NCBI RefSeq assembly: GCF_011049865.1
Contig: NZ_DRGY01000030.1
Coordinates: forward strand, 1-61,966
DNA from: Marinobacter antarcticus
GTDB taxonomy: Bacteria; Pseudomonadota; Gammaproteobacteria; Pseudomonadales; Oleiphilaceae
DNA length: 61,966 bases
Direction: 5' to 3'
In this document: in pieces, positions 17,795 through 26,728 of the stretch
Position numbering within the stretch: the first letter of the stretch is position 1
How the letters are laid out: the number at the start of each line of letters is the position of its first letter
Made by a program: the position numbers and the translations under genes
Notes under the pieces: generated by a model
Told to the model about the DNA's origin: nothing
Database searches by the model: none
The model's input: only the letters and a program-made list of their open reading frames with translations

Positions 17795-18879
17795 AATCAT
17801 CAATACAGTCCCGCCTCGAGCAGCTCGTTGAACGCTTCGAGGAGGTGAGTGCTTTGCTTAGCGATCCAGACACCATTGCCCGTCAGGACAGGTTTCGGGA
17901 ATTGTCCCGGGAGTTTGCCGAGATTGAGCCGGTTGTACAGTGCTTTCAGGCCTGGAGAAAGTCGCTGGACGATGTCAGTGAGGCAAAAGAACTGGCCAAA
18001 GACGGCGATGTCGATATGCGCGAAATGGCCGCGGAAGAGCTTGGAATTGCGGAACAGAAAACCGAAGATCTGGATGAAGAACTGCAGCGGTTGATGCTGC
18101 CAAAAGATCCGAACGATGGCAAAAACGTGTTCCTGGAAATTCGAGCGGGCACGGGCGGTGATGAGGCCGCAATTTTTGCGGGGGATCTGTTTCGCATGTA
18201 CAGCCGTTACGCCGAACGTCGTCGCTGGCAGATGGAAGTGCTGAGCGAGAACGAAGGCGAACACGGCGGTTACAAGGAAATTATTGCCAGAGTTGCCGGT
18301 GACGCTGTGTATGGTGCACTGAAATTTGAATCCGGCGCGCACAGGGTGCAACGGGTTCCGGAAACCGAATCCCAGGGTCGTATTCATACGTCGGCCTGCA
18401 CCGTTGCCATTATGCCAGAGGCGGATGAAGCCGAGGCCATTGAAATCAGCAAGGCGGACTTGCGCGTGGATACGTTCCGCTCCTCCGGCGCGGGCGGCCA
18501 GCACGTGAACAAAACGGATTCTGCCATTCGGATTACCCACCTTCCAACCGGTATTGTGGTGGAATGTCAGGAGGAGCGTTCGCAGCATAAAAACCGGGCC
18601 AAGGCGATGAGTTTTCTCGCCTCACGCCTGCAGAATGCGGAAACTGAACGCCAGCAGAAATCCATGGCCGAAACCCGCAAAAGCTTGGTGGGCAGCGGTG
18701 ACCGTTCTGAACGTATTCGCACCTATAATTTTCCCCAGGGCCGGGTAACCGATCACCGGATTAACCTCACACTCTATAAGCTTGACGATGTGATTGCCGG
18801 CGATCTGGGCTCCGTAATTTTACCCCTGCAACAGGAGCACCAAGCGGAGCTTCTGTCTTCGTTGTCAGATGACGAGTAA
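17791..18879 (+). CDS. prfA: Peptide chain release factor 1
   Basis: Recognises UAA and UAG and triggers peptide release. The ATG at 17791 overlaps the hemA stop and gives 362 residues, close to E. coli RF1 (360). The catalytic GGQ is at residues 235-237 in [15 protein letters not shown], and its Gln is the target of the methyltransferase PrmC encoded next. The stop-codon recognition region before it ([19 protein letters not shown]) is typical of RF1. Gene order hemA-prfA-prmC is conserved widely in gammaproteobacteria. Confidence 0.97.
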   Translation: MKSSIQSRLEQLVERFEEVSALLSDPDTIARQDRFRELSREFAEIEPVVQCFQAWRKSLDDVSEAKELAKDGDVDMREMAAEELGIAEQKTEDLDEELQRLMLPKDPNDGKNVFLEIRAGTGGDEAAIFAGDLFRMYSRYAERRRWQMEVLSENEGEHGGYKEIIARVAGDAVYGALKFESGAHRVQRVPETESQGRIHTSACTVAIMPEADEAEAIEISKADLRVDTFRSSGAGGQHVNKTDSAIRITHLPTGIVVECQEERSQHKNRAKAMSFLASRLQNAETERQQKSMAETRKSLVGSGDRSERIRTYNFPQGRVTDHRINLTLYKLDDVIAGDLGSVILPLQQEHQAELLSSLSDDE

Positions 18880-19738
18880 GCGTTCAATGACCTGCCAGGC
18901 ATTGTTGAACAACGCGGTTCGCCGGATTGCCAGTGAGACGCCCCGTCTGGATGCGGAGTTACTTCTTGCCCACGTAAGCGGCCTGAGCCGCTCCAGCTTT
19001 CGTGCTTTTCCTGAGCGCGAAGTGGATGCCCAACCGGCAGCGGAATTCGAAAGCCTGGTGGCGCAGCGCGCCCTGGGGATGCCTGTTGCCTATCTGTTAG
19101 GCCATCAAGAGTTCTGGTCACTGCCTCTCACGGTAAGCAGTAGCACACTGATTCCCCGGCCTGATACCGAATGCCTGGTAGAGCAGGCGCTGGAATTGCT
19201 TCTGCCGGATACGGCCCGGGTTGTCGACCTGGGCACCGGCACCGGAGCCATAGCTCTGGCGTTGGCCAGCGAGCGGCCGAGCTGGGTGATCAGCGCGTGC
19301 GATCTGTTGGACGATGCGGTGGCGCTGGCTCAGCTAAACGCTCGTCAACTGCGGTTGCCAGTGAACGTTTACCAGAGTAGCTGGTTTGCCGGATTGCCCT
19401 CTGCCAGCTTCGATCTGATTGTTTCCAATCCGCCTTACGTCGCATCGGATGACCACCATCTCAAGGAAGGTGATGTTCGCTTTGAGCCCTCGTCGGCTTT
19501 GGTGTCTGGAGCTGATGGCCTTGATGATATTCGCAGGATTGTGGACGAAGCCCCTGCCTGGCTGAGCGCGGAAGGCTGGTTGCTTCTGGAACACGGATTT
19601 GATCAGGCAAAGGCGGTTCGGGAGCTGTTCGTCGACCGTGGCTTTGCTATGGTAGAAAGCCGACAAGACTATGGCGGCAACGACCGCATGACTCTGGGGC
19701 AATGGCCCCGGAAAAAGGGAGCCCTCCATGCTGAATGA
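18869..19738 (+). CDS. prmC: Release factor glutamine methyltransferase
   Basis: SAM-dependent N5-glutamine methyltransferase that modifies the GGQ glutamine of RF1 and RF2. The SAM motif [15 protein letters not shown] and the substrate-binding NPPY (about residues 187-190) are present. The start is uncertain. ATG at 18869 overlaps the prfA end by 11 bases and gives 289 residues; ATG at 18887 gives 283 and aligns better with the E. coli N terminus. Neither has a strong ribosome site, as expected for a coupled gene. The 3' end overlaps the next gene by 11 bases. Confidence 0.95.
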   Translation: MTSKRSMTCQALLNNAVRRIASETPRLDAELLLAHVSGLSRSSFRAFPEREVDAQPAAEFESLVAQRALGMPVAYLLGHQEFWSLPLTVSSSTLIPRPDTECLVEQALELLLPDTARVVDLGTGTGAIALALASERPSWVISACDLLDDAVALAQLNARQLRLPVNVYQSSWFAGLPSASFDLIVSNPPYVASDDHHLKEGDVRFEPSSALVSGADGLDDIRRIVDEAPAWLSAEGWLLLEHGFDQAKAVRELFVDRGFAMVESRQDYGGNDRMTLGQWPRKKGALHAE

Positions 19739-20477
19739 TGACGAACTCCTGCGCTTCAGCCGCCAGATCCTGATGCCCCGCTTTGACATCGCGGGCCAGG
19801 AGGCGTTGAAATCCGCCCGTGTCCTGGTGGTTGGCGCCGGGGGCCTGGGTTGCCCGGTTGCGCTTTATTTGGGTGCCGCCGGCGTTGGTCACCTAACGCT
19901 GGTGGATGATGACGTGATCGAGCTGGCCAATCTGCAGCGTCAGATAGCGTTTGAAACCGCCCAGATTGGTGAGTCCAAGGCAGAAACCTTGGCCGCGCGG
20001 GTGCGCAGTATCAATCCGGCGGTGTCTGTTTCTGTGGTTAACCGCCGCCTTGAGCCGGACGATTTTGCCCGCGAAGTAGCCGAAGCCAGCCTGGCGCTGG
20101 ACTGCTCTGATAACTTCAGTACACGCTTTGCGCTGAACCGCGCCTGTGTCGCGGCCGGCGTGCCGTTGATCTCCGGCGCCGCTATTCGGGGGGAAGGCCA
20201 GCTCAGCGTTTATGACAGTCGGAATCCGGAATCGCCTTGTTATCATTGTCTTTATCCGGAGCAGGGCAATGAGGATCTGACTTGTTCTGAGGCCGGGGTG
20301 ATTGCGCCGTTGGTTGGTATGATTGGTTCTGCTCAGGCCATGGAGGCTATCAAGGTGATTTCTGGCGTTGGCAGACCGCTTGTGGGTCGGCTGCTGATTC
20401 TGGATGCCTGGGAAATGCAGTGGCGCGAAATGAAACTGACTAAAGATCCTGATTGTCCGGTTTGTGGATCGGGGTAA
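19728..20477 (+). CDS. moeB: MoeB/ThiF/HesA family adenylyltransferase
   Basis: An E1-like enzyme that adenylates the C terminus of a ubiquitin-like sulfur carrier such as MoaD or ThiS. In the 249-residue protein, the nucleotide-binding loop VLVVGAGGLGCPVALYLGAAG lies at about 32-52, followed by the catalytic DDDVIELANLQRQ. Two Cys pairs for zinc are visible: one around YHC and the downstream Cys in DLTCSEAG, and the terminal CPVC. No rhodanese domain is present. The position after prmC is the usual place of moeB in pseudomonads; a ThiF role remains possible because neither moaD nor thiS is in the window. Confidence 0.88.
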   Translation: MLNDDELLRFSRQILMPRFDIAGQEALKSARVLVVGAGGLGCPVALYLGAAGVGHLTLVDDDVIELANLQRQIAFETAQIGESKAETLAARVRSINPAVSVSVVNRRLEPDDFAREVAEASLALDCSDNFSTRFALNRACVAAGVPLISGAAIRGEGQLSVYDSRNPESPCYHCLYPEQGNEDLTCSEAGVIAPLVGMIGSAQAMEAIKVISGVGRPLVGRLLILDAWEMQWREMKLTKDPDCPVCGSG

Positions 20478-20490
20478 GTTTTACCTGACC

Positions 20491-20522
20491 GAAGCGGGCG
20501 TGAGTGCACTCACGCCCGCTTC
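20491..20522. terminator. Bidirectional terminator, 32-bp perfect palindrome
   Basis: A perfect 32-base palindrome (16+16) lies between the convergent moeB and photolyase genes; as a hairpin it forms a 14-bp stem with a TGCA loop. It has no clear T-run on either side, so termination may depend on stem strength, or the palindrome may have another role. Confidence 0.65.
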
Positions 20523-20539
20523 TACATTGGTTCCCCGGT

Positions 20540-21958
20540 CTAGTCTTTTAGAGCCTGAAATCTGGCGATAGCTTCCTTTCTGCTTTCCTTCAAATTAACG
20601 ATTGGCCTTGGGTATCCGCCGGGGATTACGCCGCTTTTTGACGGATCGTGGATGCGTTTGTTATCCAGTTTTGCCAGCTCAGGCATCCATTCACGGATAA
20701 ACTCGCCCTTCGGATCAAAACGCTCGCTTTGGGTAACCGGGTTGAACACTCGGAAGTAGGGGGCTGCGTCTGTTCCTGTGGAGGCGCTCCATTGCCAGCC
20801 GCCGTTGTTGGATGCCAAAAAGCCATCCACCAGTTTTGACATGAAGTAGGCTTCGCCCAGCCGCCAGTCGATGAACAGGTTTTTGGTCAGGAACATCGCC
20901 GTGACCATTCTTAGTCGGTTGTGCATCCAGCCGGTCTGGTTGAGCTGGCGCATGGCGGCGTCAACCAGGGGGATGCCGGTGTTGCCGGATTTCCATGCCT
21001 CAAAGTGCTGACCGGGGTCGTTCCATTGCAGCGCTTCGGTTTCCGGTTTGAAGGCGCGGTGCATGCTGACTCGCGGGCAGTGATAAAGCGTATTGATGTA
21101 GAAGTCTCGCCAGGCGATTTCGGTTATCCAGGTTGTCAGGCCTTCCTGGTTACCACCCATGCCTTGCGCTTGCCTCGCTGCAATCAGGCACTGGCGGCCG
21201 GACAGTACGCCGTTGGCCAGATACGGTGAGAGCGTGCTGGTGCTGTCGAGCGCGGGGAAGTTTCGTTGGTCTTTGTAGGCACCTGCGTGCTCTGCGAGAA
21301 AGCGCTCCAGTTGGGAATGCGCGGCATCTTCTCCGGTTTCTACCAGTGCTGGCGGAGCATCGCTAAAGCCTTCGGGAATGCGCGCTATGCGTTCGGGTTT
21401 CAGGGCGTCGCCTCTGGCCTCGGGAATGGGAAAGAGCGCCGGCTGGTTGTCGTCAATCCAGCTGCGCCAGCGTCGAGAGAACGGGGTGAATACGGAGTAG
21501 GGCTCGCCTTGGCCGGTTAGTATTTCGCCCACTGGTGCTACGGTCTGGTCGCGGTACTTGCGCGCTGTGATGTTCCGTTCGTCGCACCGGTGTTTCACGG
21601 CCTTGTCGCGTTTGCGCTCGTTAACGCCATACTCTTCGTTGAAGTGGAGCTTGCGGATGCCGTGTTCCCGGCAATGAGCTTCAAGCGCTGTAATACTGTC
21701 GCTGAAGCGTTCAGCATGGATAAAACAAAGCGGTATACCGAGCTTTGCCAGTGTTTCTGCCAGAGCATTCGCGTGGGCGATCACAAACCAAACCCGCGCC
21801 GGCGACCAGTCGTGCTCCTGCCATTGTGCGGGCGTAAGGATGAAGCAGGCGCGCACGTCAGAATGGCCTCCCGCTTCACCAGCGTCTTTGCAGGCGGCGG
21901 TCAGGGCGGGGTTGTCGGCTATGCGCAGGTCGTTTCTAAACCATACCAGGTGTGTCAT
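20540..21958 (-). CDS. phrB: Deoxyribodipyrimidine (CPD) photolyase
   Basis: Blue-light FAD enzyme that splits cyclobutane pyrimidine dimers. The 472-residue length equals E. coli PhrB. The N-terminal antenna-binding Rossmann domain begins THLVWFRNDLRIADNPAL. The FAD domain carries TSTLSPYLANGVLSGRQC, ITEIAWRDFYINTLYHCPRVS, GNTGIPLVDAAMRQLNQTGWMHNRLRM and WQWSASTGTDAAPYFRVFNP, including the conserved Trp residues used for electron transfer. These match class I CPD photolyase. The antenna is probably a folate. It stands alone; no LexA-like site was found in front. Confidence 0.95.
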   Translation of the reverse strand: MTHLVWFRNDLRIADNPALTAACKDAGEAGGHSDVRACFILTPAQWQEHDWSPARVWFVIAHANALAETLAKLGIPLCFIHAERFSDSITALEAHCREHGIRKLHFNEEYGVNERKRDKAVKHRCDERNITARKYRDQTVAPVGEILTGQGEPYSVFTPFSRRWRSWIDDNQPALFPIPEARGDALKPERIARIPEGFSDAPPALVETGEDAAHSQLERFLAEHAGAYKDQRNFPALDSTSTLSPYLANGVLSGRQCLIAARQAQGMGGNQEGLTTWITEIAWRDFYINTLYHCPRVSMHRAFKPETEALQWNDPGQHFEAWKSGNTGIPLVDAAMRQLNQTGWMHNRLRMVTAMFLTKNLFIDWRLGEAYFMSKLVDGFLASNNGGWQWSASTGTDAAPYFRVFNPVTQSERFDPKGEFIREWMPELAKLDNKRIHDPSKSGVIPGGYPRPIVNLKESRKEAIARFQALKD

Positions 21959-22114
21959 TGGCTATTCCATATCGGGTTGCGGCGCGGAATGTAAGGGTAA
22001 TTACATCGCACTGTGGCAATAAAATCACAGAGTTAGATATTCGCCCAAAGTATCTGATTGGATTATAGTTGTCGCAACTTTACCCGCCGTATTCGTGGGA
22101 GATTCACAACGTTT

Positions 22115-22924
22115 ATGAACAATGAAACCGAAAGCCGGCGCGATGGTGCGTGGGCCCAGCCATACGAGCTCGAGTCCGGCCAAACACAACATCACAAGCT
22201 TGGGCATGTGCGGCTGTGGATTACGTTGCTCGACAAGGAATGGCAGGTTCGCTCCGACATCCGTGAGTCTGATTCTGATCTGGTGGGCTGGACCGAATCT
22301 GTTGGGCACAAGCTGCCAGCGGCCAGTGTATCTCTGCAACGTTTTATCCGAGAAGGGGGTGAGTCAACCGTAACCTTTATACCTGCCGTTGCGAATCTCC
22401 CCACAGTGATACGCCCCTATCAGCCGCTGACTATTCCGGCGGGCGGGCGATGCACAATTTACGTGGGCACGGTTGTGTGGATGAAAATCTGTTCCGGGCC
22501 AAAGCAAACGGTGCTGTCAGAGCTTCCGCTTGCCGAGCCGTCGTTAACCTGGGTGGGGCGCAACACCATGGAGGGCGAGCTGTGCTATTCGTCGTCCAGC
22601 TTTGCGCGCCTGGTGCTGGAAGCGGTTCCCAAGCGACCGTGGCGCGCGGTAACACCGGTTACCATCATCAATCGCCGGCCTCAACCTTTGCTGCTGGAGC
22701 GTTTCAGTCTCCCCACACCGCTGCTGTCGTTGCACCAGAACGAGCGGGGGCAGTTGTGGACTCCGGGCGTGGTTGTAGAAGTGGAAACCGATATGAATTC
22801 GGCGAGCCTGCACGTGGATGAGACGTTGCTCGTTGCCGCGGGTCCTTGTAAGCAGGTAGCGCCGGCCCGGGAAAAACCGGCCAGAGGGCGTTTTGTGCGA
22901 GCCTTCGATCGGGTATTTGGCTGA
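22115..22924 (+). CDS. Unknown soluble protein, DUF432-like
   Basis: A 269-residue protein from the ATG at 22115, the first in-frame start after which coding character is clear. There is no signal peptide or membrane segment. It appears to be mostly beta strand (ATVTFIPAVANLPTVIRPYQPLTIPAGGRCTIYVGTV-like pattern, with WVGRNTMEGELCYSS near 160) and ends in a basic tail. It resembles, from memory, DUF432 proteins that lie next to MscS-type channels in related marine bacteria, but this could not be tested. It starts a tight plus-strand run with mscS, rimB and rimK, 24 bases before the channel gene, which suggests a link with that channel or with envelope stress. Confidence 0.6.
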   Translation: MNNETESRRDGAWAQPYELESGQTQHHKLGHVRLWITLLDKEWQVRSDIRESDSDLVGWTESVGHKLPAASVSLQRFIREGGESTVTFIPAVANLPTVIRPYQPLTIPAGGRCTIYVGTVVWMKICSGPKQTVLSELPLAEPSLTWVGRNTMEGELCYSSSSFARLVLEAVPKRPWRAVTPVTIINRRPQPLLLERFSLPTPLLSLHQNERGQLWTPGVVVEVETDMNSASLHVDETLLVAAGPCKQVAPAREKPARGRFVRAFDRVFG

Positions 22925-22948
22925 TGCAGATTTTGCGGAGTAACGATT

Positions 22949-23836
22949 GTGATTGTTGAGTTGAAAACGGGTGCCGCTCAGGTGTTTAACGCGATAGCGT
23001 GGGGGCAATGGATCAGCTCTGGCTTTTTGCTGGTGCTGGGCGCTGTGCTCGCGTCGCTGGCGGCGCGCAGCGTGTCAAAGGTGATGGCCAAACGCAGCTC
23101 TCGGCACCATACGGTGATGGTTCGGCGCCTGGTGTTTTACGTAATTTTTGTGTTGTTTGGTGTGGCAGCACTTCGGGAAGCCGGCTTTTCACTGGATGTT
23201 GTGTTGGGCGCGGCCGGCATCCTGACCGTCGCGATCGGTTTTGCGTCTCAGACCTCTGCGTCCAATATGATCAGCGGGCTATTCCTGCTTGTTGAAAAGC
23301 CTTTTGAAATCGGTGACTCCATCGAAGTCGAAACGATCGCGGGCGAAGTGGTGGGAATCGACATGCTCAGCGTTAAGCTGCGCACCCGGGACAATCTTTA
23401 TGTGCGCATCCCGAACGAAACGTTGATCAAGACACCCGTGGTCAACCGTTCCCGGTTTCCGATTCGTCGCATCGACCTTAATGTGGGGATTGCCTATGCT
23501 GAAGATGCAGGGAAAGTAGAAGCACTGTTGATGGAGTTGGCCGAAAAGAATCCCGCCTGCCTGGAAGAGCCAAAAGCGTTTGTATTGGTCACCGCGTTTG
23601 GCCCATCCTCGGTGGAGCTGCAATTTTCTTTCTGGGTGCCGAAAGACAAGGTGCTTGAAGGTAAAAGCGTTATGCTTGTTGCCATCAAGAAGACCCTCGA
23701 CAGGGCCGGTGTGGAAATACCCTTTCCGCACACAAGTATCTACGCTGGCAGTCATTCTGAGCCCTTCCGCGTGCAGTTGATGGCGCCGGAGAAAGCCACT
23801 GAAAAGGAACAGTTGGATGTCTACAAAGACAGCTGA
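22949..23836 (+). CDS. Small MscS-type mechanosensitive channel
   Basis: A 295-residue inner-membrane channel that opens on membrane tension and releases small solutes during hypo-osmotic shock. Start is GTG at 22949 with GGAG eight bases upstream. Three membrane helices (about 20-40, 60-80, 84-112) are followed by the cytoplasmic beta domain. The pore-lining third helix carries the Gly/Ala pattern VVLGAAGILTVAIGFASQTSASNMISGLFLL, and the signature EKPFEIGDSIEV follows. Its 3' end overlaps rimB by 20 bases, so expression is likely coupled. The family call is firm; gating and ion preference are unknown. Confidence 0.9.
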   Translation: MIVELKTGAAQVFNAIAWGQWISSGFLLVLGAVLASLAARSVSKVMAKRSSRHHTVMVRRLVFYVIFVLFGVAALREAGFSLDVVLGAAGILTVAIGFASQTSASNMISGLFLLVEKPFEIGDSIEVETIAGEVVGIDMLSVKLRTRDNLYVRIPNETLIKTPVVNRSRFPIRRIDLNVGIAYAEDAGKVEALLMELAEKNPACLEEPKAFVLVTAFGPSSVELQFSFWVPKDKVLEGKSVMLVAIKKTLDRAGVEIPFPHTSIYAGSHSEPFRVQLMAPEKATEKEQLDVYKDS

Positions 23837-24314
23837 AGCCATTAAAACCGTTGCGGTAACACCGGCTGAAAACAAAATTAGCCTGGGTTGGCGTGAGTGG
23901 GTGGCGCTGCCTGATTTGGATATTAACCGCATCAAGACAAAAGTGGATACTGGGGCGCGTACGTCTTGTCTGCACACGTTCCGAACGGAGCCCTACACAA
24001 AGGACGGCGAGCGCCGGGTTCGGTTTTGGGTGCACCCGGTTCAGAACGATATGCATCAGATGGTGGAGTGTGATGCCCGCGTTCTTGATGAGCGTGATGT
24101 ATCCGATTCCGGTGGTCACACGGAACTGCGGCTGGTGATTGAAACCACTTTGGTCGTCGGTAGTGAAAGCTGGCCGATTGAAGTAACGCTCACGAACCGG
24201 GATACCATGCGATTTCGCATGCTGCTCGGGCGCACCGCAATGGCAGGCCGCTCGATGATTTATCCCGAAGCTTCTTATCTCGCCGGAGAGCCGGCTTTAA
24301 GGCCTGAAAAATGA
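23817..24314 (+). CDS. rimB: RimB-like retropepsin-type protease (COG4067)
   Basis: A 165-residue protein of the family often annotated as ATP-dependent zinc protease, found beside rimK. The retropepsin-like active-site triad is clear: Asp44-Thr45-Gly46-Ala47 in [15 protein letters not shown], with a partner flap region and [15 protein letters not shown] near the C terminus. In Pseudomonas fluorescens RimB modulates RimK-dependent glutamylation of ribosomal protein S6. The start overlaps mscS by 20 bases and the end overlaps rimK by four (ATGA). Protease activity has been inferred for the family from the motif. Confidence 0.82.
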   Translation: MSTKTAEAIKTVAVTPAENKISLGWREWVALPDLDINRIKTKVDTGARTSCLHTFRTEPYTKDGERRVRFWVHPVQNDMHQMVECDARVLDERDVSDSGGHTELRLVIETTLVVGSESWPIEVTLTNRDTMRFRMLLGRTAMAGRSMIYPEASYLAGEPALRPEK

Positions 24315-25216
24315 AAATTGCAGTTCTGTCGCGCAACCGGCATTTGTATTCAACCCGCCGTCTGGTAGAAGAAGGGGTTAACCGTGGGCATGAAGTGAAG
24401 GTCATCGACTGCCTGCACTGTTCGATGAACATCACGTCGGCTAATCCCCGGATTCACTACCACGAAGATGTGCTGGAAAATTTTGACGTTGTCATTCCGC
24501 GTATCGGTGCGTCTGTTACCTTCTATGGCACGGCTGTTTTGCGCCAGTTTGAAATGATGGGAACCTTCCCGGTGAACGAGTCTGTTGCCATCACCCGCTC
24601 CCGGGACAAGCTGCGATCTTTGCAGTTGCTTGCGCGCAAAGGCGTTGGCATGCCGATCACCGGTTTTGCCAACAAACCCGATAACGTGCCGGAGCTGCTG
24701 AAAATGGTGGGTGGGGCACCGGTTGTTATCAAACTGCTGCAAGGCACTCAGGGCATTGGCGTGGTGCTGGCGGAAACCCGCACGGCCGCCGAAAGCGTGA
24801 TCGAGGCCTTTATGGGGCTTAAGGCCGACATACTGGTGCAGGAATTCATCAAGGAAGCCGGCGGTGCTGATATTCGTTGCTTTGTGATTGGCGACAAAGT
24901 GATTGCCGCTATGAAGCGACAGGGAGCGGAGGGTGAGTTCCGGTCTAATCTGCACCGCGGTGGCAGTGCGTCACTGGTGCGTATTACGCCGGAGGAGCGC
25001 AAAACAGCCATTACCGCAGCCAAGTCCATGGGCTTGAACGTGGCGGGTGTCGACTTACTTCGCTCCAGTCGCGGCCCGCTGGTCATGGAAGTTAACTCCT
25101 CGCCCGGCCTCGAAGGTATTGAAAACGCCACCGGCAAAAATGTTGCAGGCATGATCGTAAACTGGATCGAGAAAAATCAGGCGCCTTGGCGCACCAAAAC
25201 CAAAGGCAGGGGTTAG
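24311..25216 (+). CDS. rimK: Ribosomal protein S6 modification glutamate ligase
   Basis: ATP-grasp ligase that adds glutamate residues to the C terminus of ribosomal protein S6. At 301 residues it matches E. coli RimK (300). The N terminus [17 protein letters not shown], the ATP-grasp segments [35 protein letters not shown] and [10 protein letters not shown], and the metal-binding [14 protein letters not shown] (about residues 257-270) are all present. It overlaps rimB by four bases and is followed three bases later by an M14-type deacylase gene. Confidence 0.95.
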   Translation: MKIAVLSRNRHLYSTRRLVEEGVNRGHEVKVIDCLHCSMNITSANPRIHYHEDVLENFDVVIPRIGASVTFYGTAVLRQFEMMGTFPVNESVAITRSRDKLRSLQLLARKGVGMPITGFANKPDNVPELLKMVGGAPVVIKLLQGTQGIGVVLAETRTAAESVIEAFMGLKADILVQEFIKEAGGADIRCFVIGDKVIAAMKRQGAEGEFRSNLHRGGSASLVRITPEERKTAITAAKSMGLNVAGVDLLRSSRGPLVMEVNSSPGLEGIENATGKNVAGMIVNWIEKNQAPWRTKTKGRG

Positions 25217-25219
25217 TCG

Positions 25220-26284
25220 ATGGCGCGCGCGCCTTTTGAAATGGCGGGAGTCAAGGTTCAGCCTGGCACCCGGCAAACCGTAGAAATTCCAGTGGCAAAG
25301 TTGTACACCCATACCCCTTTGCACATACCCGTTGAAATTGTGCATGGGCGCCGGGATGGCCCGGTTTTGATGGTGTGTGGCGCCATACACGGTGATGAAA
25401 TTGCCGGTGTGGAAATTGTTCGTCGGGTGCTTAAAAACTCGACGCTTCGTAATTTGCGCGGCACGTTAATAGCCGTGCCCATCGTGAACATCTTCGGGTT
25501 TGTGCATCGCACGCGCTATCTGCCTGACAGGCGGGATCTTAATCGCTGCTTTCCTGGCAGCGAACGGGGCTCTCTTGGCGGGCGCATTGCCTATCTTTTG
25601 CGTACCCAGATAATGGAGCACGTGACCCACATCATCGATTTACACACCGGCGCCATTCATCGATTTAACCTGCCGCAGGTTCGGGCGGAGCTGAAAAACC
25701 CTGAAACCGCGCGAATGGCCGAAGCGTTTGCCGCACCGGTGATTATTGATGCAGGCCTGCGGGAAGGCAGTCTGCGCGCCTACGCAGACTCTCTGGACAT
25801 CCCCGTCATCACCTATGAAGGTGGCGAGGCATTGCGGTTTGACGATGTTGTTATCGGCAGCGGCGTGAAAGGTGTGATGCGAGTGATGCGAGAGCTGGAA
25901 ATGGTTCCTCCGCGAAAAGGTCGCAATGTCGCGAAAAAACGCTCGGAAATCGCTGCCAGTTCCCAGTGGGTGAGAGCCGAGATTGATGGCATCATGCGCC
26001 CCGTTGCGCAGCTCGGGCAGAAAGTGCGCAAAGGCCAGAAAATTGCCATGGTTGCGGATCCTTTTGGCGAGTCTGAAACCGCTATTCTCTCGCCCTGCTC
26101 CGGCATTGTGATTTGCGTCAACAATCTCCCTTTGGTAAACGAGGGCGAGGCGATTTATCACATCGCCCGGTTCGACGAACTGGACGAAGCGGAAAAGGCC
26201 ATGGATTATTTCCGCAGCTCCTTTGAAGCCGAAGTAAGCGAGGCCGTTGTACCCATGCACCCCTGGGACGAACTCCAGAAATAA
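25220..26284 (+). CDS. Succinylglutamate desuccinylase/aspartoacylase-like M14 enzyme
   Basis: A 354-residue zinc amidohydrolase of the AstE/AspA branch of the M14 peptidases. The zinc-binding HxxE is His57 and Glu60 in GAIHGDEIAG; the third ligand is His142 in DLHTGAIH. The catalytic Glu lies in ITYEGGEALRFD. The C-terminal beta domain (about 255-330) looks like a biotinyl/lipoyl-type barrel. It starts three bases after rimK, so it likely serves the same process, perhaps removing glutamyl or acyl groups. No arginine succinyltransferase genes are nearby, so a role in the AST pathway is unlikely. The substrate is unknown. Confidence 0.82.
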   Translation: MARAPFEMAGVKVQPGTRQTVEIPVAKLYTHTPLHIPVEIVHGRRDGPVLMVCGAIHGDEIAGVEIVRRVLKNSTLRNLRGTLIAVPIVNIFGFVHRTRYLPDRRDLNRCFPGSERGSLGGRIAYLLRTQIMEHVTHIIDLHTGAIHRFNLPQVRAELKNPETARMAEAFAAPVIIDAGLREGSLRAYADSLDIPVITYEGGEALRFDDVVIGSGVKGVMRVMRELEMVPPRKGRNVAKKRSEIAASSQWVRAEIDGIMRPVAQLGQKVRKGQKIAMVADPFGESETAILSPCSGIVICVNNLPLVNEGEAIYHIARFDELDEAEKAMDYFRSSFEAEVSEAVVPMHPWDELQK

Positions 26285-26299
26285 ACCACAGGAGCAATC

Positions 26300-26725
26300 A
26301 TGATTTGGGATCAGACGTTTGTTGATTTGGCGCCGCTGCCCCGGGGATTTCACCTGCTAACCAATGAAATCCTTGCTCAGGCGCCGGAGATGAACAACTG
26401 TGAGGTCGGGTTGCTGCACCTGTTTATACAGCACACGTCGGCTTCGCTGGCGGTGAACGAAAACGCTGATCCGGACGTGCGCGGTGATCTTGAACGCCAC
26501 TTTAACGTGATAGTGCCCGAGAGGGCGCCGCACTATGAGCATGTGATGGAAGGGCCAGACGACATGCCCGCCCACCTCAAAAGCGTTCTCATCGGCCCGT
26601 CACTCATGTTGCCCGTTCGCCAAGGGCACCTTGCGCTGGGAACATGGCAGGGCATTTACTTGTGTGAACACCGGGATCGGGCGGATGGCCGGCGGATTGT
26701 GGCTACGTTGCAGGGGCGTTGGTGA
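26300..26725 (+). CDS. yjbQ: YjbQ family protein (UPF0047)
   Basis: A 141-residue single-domain protein of the YjbQ family, assigned in databases as secondary thiamine-phosphate synthase on the basis of weak complementing activity. The conserved His cluster is present in LFIQHTSASLAVNENADPDVRGDLE and HLKSVLIGPSLMLPV, and the end LCEHRDRADGRRIVATLQG is typical. An AGGAG lies upstream of the ATG. It ends a plus-strand run that starts at the DUF432-like gene; the stop is only three bases from the convergent C45-type gene. The true cellular function is not known. Confidence 0.9.
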   Translation: MIWDQTFVDLAPLPRGFHLLTNEILAQAPEMNNCEVGLLHLFIQHTSASLAVNENADPDVRGDLERHFNVIVPERAPHYEHVMEGPDDMPAHLKSVLIGPSLMLPVRQGHLALGTWQGIYLCEHRDRADGRRIVATLQGRW

Positions 26726-26728
26726 GCA

